Below the pieces are notes generated by a model that ran no database searches, was not told the DNA's origin, and saw only the letters and a list, made by a program, of their open reading frames with translations. DNA of 64,000 nucleotides, taken from NCBI GenBank assembly GCA_027475525.1, contig JAMWFC010000049.1, positions 931,297 to 995,296 of the forward strand, written 5' to 3'. The first letter of the stretch is position 1. Each line of letters opens with the position of its first letter. Source of the stretch: Macrolepiota albuminosa (taxonomy: Eukaryota > Basidiomycota > Agaricomycetes > Agaricales > Agaricaceae). A program made the translations under genes and the position numbers. This document shows positions 22,101 to 31,001 of the stretch, piece after piece.

Positions 22101-23729
22101 TTTTCCTCCTAGGCAAGGCTCACAAATGTATGGAACCATCTTTTCTCCACTTAATACCAAGTCCTCACTTAGGTTGCGCTTAATAAGTGTATCAAGATGG
22201 TCGACACCAAGATGACACATCCTTCTATGCAAAAGATGTTTGTCGACACTTGATGTTGACACGTAGGCAGCTTGTACGGTGTTGCTTTCATGCATTCGTG
22301 AATTTACTACCGTTTCCCCATCGAGGTATGATGTGAGTGTGTGATCAATCGTTGCAGTCATCACTGTTTCGTTCCAAACATTGAAGTGGACTTTGCGGTC
22401 GGAAAAGGTAACTGTGAATCCACGGTACATGGTCAAGGTGGTGATGGAGAGTAGATTGTTTGCTAGGTCTGGTATGAACAAGACATTCGAAATAACAACG
22501 TCGTTTAACGGCTTATTATGTTGATCCATGCCTCGTGGTCTAAACCTCACAGACCCTCTTCCCGCAGAGTAAATCACCGCACCATTTGCTATATGTATAG
22601 GGACTCGCCAAGAAGTGAATGATTGGGGTAAGAACCATTCTCAATGGGGCATCATATGAGACGAGGCACCCGAGTCTGTGTTCCAGCGTACATCAGGGGG
22701 CTGTACCGGGAGAAGAGCAGATTGACAAACTGCTGCTTCGGCCTTTACTGCGGGGCCGTCGCATCCTGGTTCTACTTTTGCTGCTTCAGCCTTTACTTTG
22801 GGCTTCGCTTCTTTTGCCTCCTGCTTGGCTCCTTTTTGTGACCGGGACTTCTTAGATTTCGACGTGTTATCGTCCTTTTTAAGCTGCGTGCATGCGGTTT
22901 GCAAGTTGGGACATTCTTGAACCTTGTGTGCTCCATCGCAAAGGTAACATGTAATGGCTTGTGCGGCGGCTGCTGCTATGGCAGCGGCAGTGGCTGTGGC
23001 TTCTTCTTCTGCTGCACGTCGCTGCGTTTCCTCAGTTCAAAAAGCTTCAAGTACTGCATCCTTCGTAAGACTATTGAGCATTAATACAGAGGATATGAAT
23101 GATCCGTATTCTTCTCGTGGCAAAGCACGCAGCATTGCCATGATCAAAAGTTCGTCATCAAGGACCTTGAGGGTATATACCTGCGTAGTGATGCCATCTG
23201 GTCCTACAAGTGGCAGGGGACAAAGCATACGGATACGTTGCATAGCTCCTTCGACATGTGTGCAAAGATCAGGTAAAGATTCATCATCTCTTTTTCGAAT
23301 GCTAAAAAGATTGCTTAAGGAGTTGAAGCGAGCGTTGGGGGCTGACTTTGAGTGGATGCTCTTGAGTTTATCCCACATTTCTTTGGGTTTATCTCGAATT
23401 GCGTCTACGTGAATTTTGTTGCCCTCATCGAGCCACTGGTATATTTCCCCAGCTGCTCTGTCACTCCTGAGGTGATAAGAACTCCACACCGCGTAGAACG
23501 TGGGATTGTTAGGCTCCAGAAGCGGGGGCGATTCTTCTCCGGTGACTATACAAGCTCCGCCGACTGACATAAGTCTTCCATACATAGACTTTTCCCATTC
23601 AGTATATTTAATGGAGCCGAGTTTTGACAACGGTGATCGGGAGCCGTTAGTGGCGTCGTCCATTTTCCAGTGATATTGGATGGTACTTGTATAAGTGTCA
23701 GGGTGAATTTCAAACAGAAACAATGTCAA
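19116..23729 (-). pseudogene. Copia-2 Gag-Pol polyprotein frame with five TGA stops
   Basis: A single frame of 1,538 codons from ATG 23729 to TGA 19116-19118. Gag begins MTLFLFEIHPDTYTS; the CCHC knuckle CYLCDGAHKVQEC lies near 22940. Protease has WNTDSGASSHM. Integrase has the zinc region ending CEPCLGG, then VFSDVHKPMQ, HHDKGGEYM and QQNGVAERMNRT. RT has GSRWVFKVKHLPDGT, NISSAFLHG and HVDDM; RNase H has AYTDSDHGSNP and LSTTEAEFVA. In-frame TGA codons lie at 23037-23039, 22641-22643, 21105-21107, 21045-21047 and 20442-20444, each where Arg is plausible. The first RT aspartate (usually VDxxxAF) is Asn at 20391-20393. There is no frameshift. Confidence 0.92.
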
Positions 23730-23755
23730 TCTTCAGTGTCAGAATCTGTGGGCCG

Positions 23756-23767
23756 GGGCCCATAACC
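23756..23767 (-). other. Primer-binding site of copia-2
   Basis: GGTTATGGGCCC abuts the 5' LTR and is identical to the copia-1 site. It is complementary to the initiator tRNA-Met anticodon arm apart from one G-U pair. Confidence 0.7.
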
Positions 23768-24011
23768 TGTTGCAGCCGATTGCACAGACAGTCACAGACT
23801 GAGAACACTGAAGAGACTAATGCTCGATTAGACGTAAGAACTGGGTGTTCGCGTTTAATGATAATATATTGAAGTATAAACCGACTACGTACCTGGGTGT
23901 TCGCGTTTAATGATAAAGAACGCAGAAACACCCAGGGGTGAAAATAATCCAACCGCACATGATGTGTCATGTGAGTAGGTCATGTGAGTACTGAGCCATA
24001 AGTTCTCAACA
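23768..24011 (-). repeat. 5' LTR of copia-2
   Basis: 244 bp, TG...CA ends. Same internal ~23-bp and ~11-bp direct repeats as the 3' LTR, which are candidate promoter or enhancer units since they lie in the upstream part of the LTR. Confidence 0.93.
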
Positions 24012-25252
24012 AGGTGTGCACGAGAAAAGATTGTCAAAAGTATGAGATATTGCTGGATAGCATTAGAAAGTTTAATCCTGGAAATTTTTGTCCCCAATGC
24101 TCCTGTGGATCCTGTCGCAATAGAAAATTACTCTGCAGAAAGAAGACGTAGAGAACAAGGTCTGATCAAAATGCAAGTGAAACTCCATCAAAAGATCACA
24201 ACGTTATCACCGACTATCTAATTTGTATGTTGAATGACAGACATCTCACGAGAGTTGGAAGCTGCTCCATTTCTTCCTCTTTGGAAAGACGTTGCTCAGC
24301 TAGACATGTTTTGGACAGAAGTCTGGCAGTTTTATAACCAGATCCTCTCGAATTCAAAGATTCAAGAACTGACTGGACTCTTGGTTTCCGGCGACAAAAG
24401 TGCCATAGCTCATGAAGAAGTTCTACAACAATCAATGGCCGGCTTTTATCACCAACTCGCCATAGTCTACACAGATTATCTTGATATAAGTGCTCCCCTT
24501 CAACTCGCCATTCTTGACATTTGCATGGGCTTGCGATTAGTCACTTCTTCTACTCTACAGTCTTCAGCCATTTTCTCTCCTCAGGTGCTCTCTCTTGTCA
24601 CATTCCTGCCAGCACGCAGTTCAGCCATCATATGCAAAAACACTGGAGCTACTGTGCCAACTGGACTACCACCGTTTCGCTATCTGCTTCTGACTTTTGT
24701 CAGCTGCGGCGAAAGAGCAATCCATGGAAGTTGTGGACATGGGTACCCTTGAAATAGTTTATGATCAGGCTCTCCGACTTCTGGCTCATTGACTGCGCAA
24801 AGAAGAAGGAGGCAGACATGGCAGCGTCGTCATTGTATAGGCGCAAGAATTTTGACTACGATGATGTAAGAGAGGCTGAGATAGAAGAAAGAGAATTTTT
24901 AGAACTGTTCCCTTCCTTCAACAATACTTTGAATCAAGAAACCGAAAACCTGGCCAAAAAACCAATTCAACCCACCACTTGCAGATTGTTCAGAGGAACA
25001 TTCAGGGGATGTTGCAAAAGAAGGGAAAAAGAAGGAGGAAGGCAAGGCTGGGGAAAAGAAGGAAGAGGATACAAAGGAGAACCTGCCAAGTACGGAGGAT
25101 GATCCAATGCCAGAACATTCACAGGGCAGGGATGAAGAAGAGGCAGAGTCTAATAATGATGGAGGTGCACCCATTGATCCTCATGTGCAAGATGCGAACA
25201 CATTGGAATTGCTGGATGACATGGATTTTGGAGATGAGGAATTGTCCACATA

Positions 25253-27552
25253 ATGTGCCCAGCACCACTCCTGGACTTTGATTTTCTTACCCCATCCCAT
25301 GCCAAGGACCCTCACCTCCAACCAGCACTCCAACAACTTCATAATGGCAACGACCAGATTAGAAGGTGTCTTGGCACCTACATTTTCAATGTGCTTGATA
25401 AATTTGTTGGCCTTGGTGATGTACGTGTGCATGGTGTCTTGGGCCTCATGGGATGGCATAGGGGGGCAGAGTTGGAAATTGGAAAGACATTTGTTTGAGC
25501 AGAGCACCAGGAATTTTCAGAAAAAGAAGTCAAGTCCCAATTCATGTGCTAGGACTATAAGGAGATTTCAGCAGATGCATGGGCCACCAAGTTACAAACC
25601 GGTAATGGTAGCTAATTTTAGTGACCGGAGGCAATCAATTTTTCAGTTGGGTGGAGATGATAGGACTCCACACAGGCTAGGCACATCAACAGCAGGCTCA
25701 GCATCAGTTCTGGACACCTTGCTGCATGTGTGCCAAACTTGGCACACATGATTTATCTATTTTAGACCTTATCCAATAGCCATGCATGGCAAGCAATGGA
25801 TCCAATCAGTGATAACACCAGCAGCAGCTGGAATGACAGCTGGCATCATGCTGCCAGCAAGCATTGGCAGGTAGCATCAATCAATCAGCACATGGCATGG
25901 CTAGCTGATGACAGCGCTTATGGATTAGGAATAATGTCATTTACTCATGATAGATGGTCTGACATTTACTCTGGCATCTGACATCTCTTGGCACCTCTCC
26001 CTCAGCCAGACAGACAGCTTGCTTGCTTCATTTTGCAACATTTAGTTTATTGCATGGCATTTAATTACATTACTTACAGTTTACGGTGACCCTTAGCTAC
26101 TTGGTGATGAGGAACTGGTTTTCACTATAAATACTTACCGTTGTCACTAGTTACCATAGAACAGAGTACCCCAGTTTACACTCCTCAGTTCACTCTATGG
26201 TTTAGATTTCTTTTGAGCTGACTAAGTTCATAGTTGCCAATTGTCTGAACACTCTTAGCCTGCCTGCTTGCCGCAGTTATGCTTATAGAACCTACATGCC
26301 TTGCACCTATGGCAGGCATCACACTGCTTAGTCATTGCTAAGCCTCTAGTTTCCTTCCTCCTCTTGCTGCACTTACTTGTATTTCTTTTCCAACCCTTTT
26401 TAGGTGCACTTCATCTTTGGCACACCTTTCTTACTGCACACCCTTGCTAACAACTATTACTGACTTTCACCAAATTTTGTCGTTCAACTCATTTTCTGAC
26501 TTGTTCTCTGGGAACTGCCTGGGACTCCCTCAATTTTAGTGCACCCAACGCATTGTTACACAGGTTAGTAGCCATAAACCATATCTGCTACTGATCTACT
26601 TTTGGGCATCATCACTATAACCTCAAAGAGGCCCTTGACAAGCTCTGGGACTTCAAACAACAACACCCAGGAAACACTCTCCCTGGGTGCCAGATCCACA
26701 GATGGCAGTAGTGGGCATAACCCCCTGTCTCTGGGCTCAATAGGAATTCAACTCCCACATATATTTTCTGTTTTTCTATCTTTTCTATTCTACTCTTTCT
26801 GATATTTCAAAAGGCCTGGGAGTTTTCCTCTTCAGAATAAAGCCCAGAGAAGTCTCCTAGTCCTACAGCTCATCTTTTTTATACTACTTATTTGACTCCA
26901 AGTCCCAAATAGACAAGTATGTACTCTGCTGGTTCTGGCCCAAGTCACCCAATACATGACCAAGACTATGGGCTGAGCTCAATCTCTGACCCTGAGGGCT
27001 CCCCTTCCTGCAGGTGCTGCTAGTGGGGCCCCACCCAACTGGACTCCCCCAAACCCTCTGGATGACCCTACCCCAGGCTCCACAACCCAATTCCTCTCCT
27101 CCACCCCCATCCTCCAGGTCACCCCTTCCAAAGGCCATCTCTGCTCCTGTGACATGCAATGTGCCCTCCACAAAGCCAACATGGAGCACTGCTTGTGGTT
27201 GAGCTGGCATGCATCACAGATTGAGGTATCTTTCTAGAATGAAGGACTTGGGGCCTCAAAAAGACAAGGCACCACCTGGCAAGCACAGTGTACACACTGG
27301 GACCAATGTCAGCAGAAGATCCAGAGGTATGGAATCACTTACCAGCCTGTTACTAATGCACTACTTGTGAGTGGGCAGTTCCTGGAGCCTCTCCAGAGCC
27401 TGCTCAAACATCTCCTGTGCCATGCCCACACACAGAATGTGCAAGTCATCTGGGACCACTGAGATGGTCTCCAGGGCTATCTCAGACTGACAGAAACAAG
27501 GGGCAGGGAGACAAGGCCAGGGCAAAGAACAAGGGCAAGGAGAGTGGACAGT
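25253..27552. other. CpG-poor repetitive sequence without a recognisable gene
   Basis: Almost no CG dinucleotides and many TG/CA, as in decayed transposons nearby. A TATA-like CACTATAAATACTTACC lies near 26130. A short minus-strand frame with helical, hydrophilic sequence (ETISVVPDDLHILCVGMAQE) ends at 27361. Another minus-strand frame at 25181-25507 (MHTYITKANKFIKHIENVG) abuts the midasin fragment. Both look like remnants of unknown elements, and no family could be named. Confidence 0.4.
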
Positions 27553-27702
27553 TGTAACGGAGTCACACTTGTTACTAGCGTCAACAATGCTATAAGCATT
27601 CAATAGAGTATTATATAAGACAACATCTTGTATTCACTCTAGTTCTAGTCAATCCAATACTGCGGTCTGATTCAGCTTGCTTCTTCGATGCAGTTGTAAT
27701 TG
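27553..27702 (+). repeat. Truncated LTR related to the LTR of element B
   Basis: Starts TGTAACGGAGTCACAC in plus orientation and contains TATTATATAAGAC and AATACTGCGGTCTGATT. It is clearly homologous to the B LTR (62058-62231, opposite strand) but stops about 20 bp early at a T run. It is oriented opposite to element A, so it is not A's 3' LTR. It may be the 5' LTR of element C, into which A inserted (inference). Confidence 0.65.
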
Positions 27703-27724
27703 TTTTTTTTTTTTTTTTTTTTTT
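27703..27724 (+). repeat. 22-nt T homopolymer (A run on the strand of element A)
   Basis: An uninterrupted T run separates the truncated LTR from the 3' part of element A. Seen from A it is a poly(A)/polypurine tract after its last ORF. No 3' LTR of A follows. Confidence 0.9.
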
Positions 27725-27812
27725 CGGGTGGGGCAGCGTTGCCGCCCCTGCGTCTTCATCTCTCAATATAGCCAGGCACTACTGCGCCACTCTCCCGCGC
27801 GCGCGTTCCTAT

Positions 27813-30800
27813 CTACGCTGAGTATCCTGATGGGGTGGGAGACGGGCTAGGAGCCTCGCCCTGCCCGCTGCCGCTCTCATCTCGTAAGTCGACGTTAGTC
27901 AACGACGATGGTTGAGCCTCCACCACCTCTTCGGGGGCAGCCATTTCCGTATCCTCCAGGGCGACGTTAGTCGCCTCAGTGTCCACCGGGCGCCCTGGTG
28001 GTGTCAGGATGGGAGGAATATCCTCCCGCGGTCTCATCCACAGATACTCGAAGTTGGGGTTGGTACCAATATAATAGTACATTCCCCTGCTCTGTGTGGG
28101 CATGCCTGCCCTCTCCTCCTCACGGGTTTTAAACAAAAGGCGGTAGTGATCGTCCGCATCCATCTCCCGCCACCCATCCCAGTTCAGGATGGCGGGAGGC
28201 ACGCCGTACGTGGCCAAGCGATGATGTCGCTCGTTATCAGCTGCTCGAAAAATGTCAAGCGATACGGTGGGCTTGAAGAAGTGCTGCTCCATGTAAACTA
28301 AGCCGTAGGTGTACGCGTGGTCCACCCACTCAACTGGGATACGATTCTGCAGCAGCACTCGAATAGCATCATCGTCGCTGAAATTCTGCGACACTTTTTC
28401 GGGCACGTATACGCGGTGGCATTCGAAGCTGTCCTGGCCAATCGGCTGAAATGGGTGGTGAGCATCCTTCTCATTGAAGGCTGCTACAGCCTCCCTGTAC
28501 AATCCAGGTCGTGCAAACACCAGTGCGAGCTGTCGCACTATAGTGGGTCGACCGGCTCCACTAGCACATACTGCCCGTGCCAAGGCATAACCAAAGAGCG
28601 TACGGTAGTGTATCCGATACGCCAAATCGAATGCCAGGCGGGTAAAGGCGTTATCCAGGCCTGGGCGGCCAAATACAATGGCGTACCGCGCCAAAGTGTC
28701 AAGGTCAAATGGTTGTGCGGGCAGAGGGGGACGCATGGCCACAAGTTGCAAGCTGCCATCTTCCTTGCGCGTTGTCAATCGAGAGGGTATGGTCACCCAC
28801 TCCATCATGGCATCGTCCTCAGACACGCCCGGTCGTCGAGGGTCGACGGGGGATGCCAACGTTGCGTCGTCCAGCGCATACCTCATCGTGTTGTCCCAGA
28901 AGTCGGCCTCAATCATCCCCGCAAAGTGCTGGAACTCCGTAAACAACATGTACGCCACAATACGGTCCCGCCGTGGAGCATGCTCGTTAGACAGGTACTT
29001 GAACAGCCTGTCGAGCTCGTGCGGGTTCATGGGGAATCCCCGTGGCGCATACTTGTAGACCATAGTGCGCGGTACGGCCGCACTCTTCTGGTAACGCTGC
29101 TCAAAGTACGAGGCCTTATTGGCCTCGTTACCAAAGAAGACAGCATTAGAGTAAGGAGACCAATAGAAGTACTCTCCCAGGCCCCCCACAAAGCACGAGT
29201 TACGTTGTTCCACGTTATGGGCGTTCCATATGTACGCCCCTAGCAAGTCCGGGATTCTCCCGGACTGCATCTTGGCCTGTCGTTCGACAAGGCGTTCTGC
29301 CTCCAGCTTCCGATTCGCCTTCTTTTTGCGCGCCTGCGCAAGATACAGCTGTCTCCCCAGGCGATCCATCGAAGACTCTCCAGGCCTACCCTCCTCGCCT
29401 TCCGACGCGGAGGAGGTGGAGTCCTGCCCATAATCACTGTCCTCGTCCGCTACGTCTCCGAAGGCTGCCTTAGCCTTGCCTTTACCCTCCACCGTCCTGC
29501 CGGGAGCAGGTCGTGGATCACTCGGAACCAATGCTAGGAAAAACACGCTGGCTGGAGTGGGTAGGAGCTCGGGAAGTACGAATTGGAGCTGGGCAGGCCC
29601 TGCCCCAAACGGAACATCGGCAGGAAAAGTTCGCGAGACCAGCTTGCTCTCATCAATCTGACGCCTCGGCCCCCGCCTCCTCGCTGGCGCTGCCATCACC
29701 GGGCTGGGCGCATGTACAGACGCCTCCATACCCTTACTGGGCGCACTTGACGCCCCCACTTTCCCCGCTGGTGTCTCACTCACCCTCACCACCGGTTCCT
29801 CTGCCCTGCGGCCCCCCGTACTTTCCGCGGTCGACACCTCTCCGGAGGGCAGTTCTCCTGCCTCCATACCTTCCTCACGACCCTCCACCGTAAGCTCGGT
29901 GAACGGTCCCTCCACCAACTCCACTAACGGCTTCCTCAGCTGCTTCTCACGCCCCCGTGGTACGTCACCCCGCTTTTCCTCTGCTACTCTAGCCCTCTTG
30001 GGCTCACTCTCGCGGTCCTCCGTCTGGCTCTGCGTTTTGCGCTTCTGCACATTCGATAGCTGCTGCAGCGCCATCTGCCGCTGACGTCGCAAGTTATTGT
30101 TTTCATCCAGCAGCCCACTCAACACCATCATCACGAGCAGATCGCTCAGAAACTCGGCATCCGAGGGCACAGAATACCCCGCTGCCCCCAATCTCTGCCG
30201 CATGGCCTCTTGTATTTCCTCCTCCGCCTCTACTGGCTCCTCCACCCGTCTCCTGCCCTTCTCCCACCCGCTCTTCGCGGCGAGAGGGGCTTTTGGCGTC
30301 TCAGCGCCAGAGGGTCGAGCACCCGGAGTCTTCACAGTGCCCCCTTGCATCCGGCGTACTTGCGACTCTATTCCGACATTTTGCGATTGCTGCGGTGCCC
30401 GCGGAGGCACTTGTGGCACTAGGGGAGCTCCCATATAACCTCTTGGCGCAAACTGCGCCACTCCCCGTGGTTGTGGAATTGATTGCACCGCTCCCCTTGG
30501 GTGCGGGTAGTAGTACTGCGGCGCATTCCGCACTTCGTCATCGACCTCCATAGGTACCGGGCCACCCGGGCCAGTCATCACCCGTGGGTACCCCCACTGG
30601 GTAGGCTGATAATATGGTTGTCCCGGGGGACCTTGTTGATATCGTCCTCCCACATAAAACATTTGCGCAGGTGGCGCCTGCATTGCTTGCTGGCCGAACT
30701 CCTCGTAGCTCTCTTCCTCATAGTCCACTGGGTCGTGCCCAGTTCCCCCCCTCCTCGAGCCTGCGCTCGAACTCTCAGGCTGTTTACGTCGCTGATAATA

Positions 30801-31001
30801 CGACATCTCACGAAGAATTGCGGGGGAGCAGACTGAAGTCAAGAAGGAGAAAAAAAATCTCTCCTCGTTCTGCTGCTGACAAATCCAGCCACGCTGACAT
30901 AACCCCGTCCAAACACAGTCACGCTCCACCACGTCACCTGTGTGACCTCTGTCACCCTTGCCACCGCCGGATCCGGCGGCCCGGCTCAGCCACCCCCTCA
31001 T
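27813..31001 (-). CDS. Extra ORF of element A downstream of pol, function unknown
   Basis: Open from ATG 31001 (1,062 codons); the more protein-like start is ATG 30806 (MSYYQRRKQPESSSAG, 997 residues). The first ~190 residues are Gln/Pro/Gly/Tyr-rich and probably disordered. A helical leucine-rich stretch (MVLSGLLDENNNLRRQRQMA) and charged basic/acidic tracts follow. From about residue 530 to 930 a globular, aromatic-rich domain holds VFGRPGLDNAFTRLAFDLAY, YRTLFGYALARAVC, RIPVEWVDHAYTYGLVYMEQ and ILNWDGWREMDADDHYRLLF. No signal peptide, transmembrane helix or enzyme motif is visible. A homologue sits in element B. The 31001 ATG overlaps the pol stop as ATGA, and a pyrimidine tract plus AG ends at 30833, so reinitiation or splicing could express it. 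I do not recognise the family. Confidence 0.85.
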   Translation of the reverse strand: MRGWLSRAAGSGGGKGDRGHTGDVVERDCVWTGLCQRGWICQQQNEERFFFSFLTSVCSPAILREMSYYQRRKQPESSSAGSRRGGTGHDPVDYEEESYEEFGQQAMQAPPAQMFYVGGRYQQGPPGQPYYQPTQWGYPRVMTGPGGPVPMEVDDEVRNAPQYYYPHPRGAVQSIPQPRGVAQFAPRGYMGAPLVPQVPPRAPQQSQNVGIESQVRRMQGGTVKTPGARPSGAETPKAPLAAKSGWEKGRRRVEEPVEAEEEIQEAMRQRLGAAGYSVPSDAEFLSDLLVMMVLSGLLDENNNLRRQRQMALQQLSNVQKRKTQSQTEDRESEPKRARVAEEKRGDVPRGREKQLRKPLVELVEGPFTELTVEGREEGMEAGELPSGEVSTAESTGGRRAEEPVVRVSETPAGKVGASSAPSKGMEASVHAPSPVMAAPARRRGPRRQIDESKLVSRTFPADVPFGAGPAQLQFVLPELLPTPASVFFLALVPSDPRPAPGRTVEGKGKAKAAFGDVADEDSDYGQDSTSSASEGEEGRPGESSMDRLGRQLYLAQARKKKANRKLEAERLVERQAKMQSGRIPDLLGAYIWNAHNVEQRNSCFVGGLGEYFYWSPYSNAVFFGNEANKASYFEQRYQKSAAVPRTMVYKYAPRGFPMNPHELDRLFKYLSNEHAPRRDRIVAYMLFTEFQHFAGMIEADFWDNTMRYALDDATLASPVDPRRPGVSEDDAMMEWVTIPSRLTTRKEDGSLQLVAMRPPLPAQPFDLDTLARYAIVFGRPGLDNAFTRLAFDLAYRIHYRTLFGYALARAVCASGAGRPTIVRQLALVFARPGLYREAVAAFNEKDAHHPFQPIGQDSFECHRVYVPEKVSQNFSDDDAIRVLLQNRIPVEWVDHAYTYGLVYMEQHFFKPTVSLDIFRAADNERHHRLATYGVPPAILNWDGWREMDADDHYRLLFKTREEERAGMPTQSRGMYYYIGTNPNFEYLWMRPREDIPPILTPPGRPVDTEATNVALEDTEMAAPEEVVEAQPSSLTNVDLRDESGSGQGEAPSPSPTPSGYSA

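Larger units (their letters stand above)
18845..24011 (-). mobile_element. Complete Ty1/copia retrotransposon (copia-2)
   Basis: 5,167 bp with two 244-bp LTRs (TGTTGAGAAC...GGCTGCAACA on the minus strand), flanked by the direct repeat AGGTG (18840-18844 and 24012-24016). Order on the minus strand: LTR, PBS, one gag-pol frame, purine-rich AGGTGGGAG, LTR. The LTRs differ at two positions, both CpG transitions, so insertion is recent. The pol frame nevertheless contains five in-frame TGA codons. Confidence 0.95.
18160..25252 (+). pseudogene. Midasin (Rea1)-like gene fragment split by copia-2
   Basis: Left of copia-2: LLSFPVDTHTALLHP, SIADLMSYSSTIMTLMEE and VMLHLYPAFGRLKPR. Right of it, in the same frame once one AGGTG is removed: CAREKIVKSMRYCWIALES and IFVPNAPVDPVAIENYSAER. 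Further on: LEAAPFLPLWKDVAQLDMFW, KIQELTGLLVSGDKSAIAHE, MAGFYHQLAIVYTDYLDIS, NWTTTVSLSASDFCQLRRKS, SLYRRKNFDYDDVREAEIEE and a D/E-rich tail ending GDEELST (stop about 25251). The pattern of a helical linker followed by an acidic region fits the C-terminal half of midasin, the giant AAA ATPase of 60S ribosome maturation. Frameshifts near 24540 and 24740 and an in-frame TAG (about 24757) disable it. The midasin call is tentative. Confidence 0.5.

Noticed and set aside
19116..23729. Reassignment of UGA to arginine in this organism
   Set aside because: Intact genes such as the zinc-cluster regulator use ordinary stops, and stops occur mainly in transposons. CpG decay explains the pattern without a code change.
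27553..27702. 3' LTR of element A
   Set aside because: Opposite orientation and little similarity to A's 5' LTR; it matches the LTR of element B instead.
27703..27724. T run as an RNA polymerase III terminator
   Set aside because: No tRNA-like or 5S-like sequence with A/B boxes precedes it.
27813..31001. Extra ORF of element A as an envelope gene
   Set aside because: No signal peptide, transmembrane helix or cysteine-rich ectodomain is visible; only its position resembles env.
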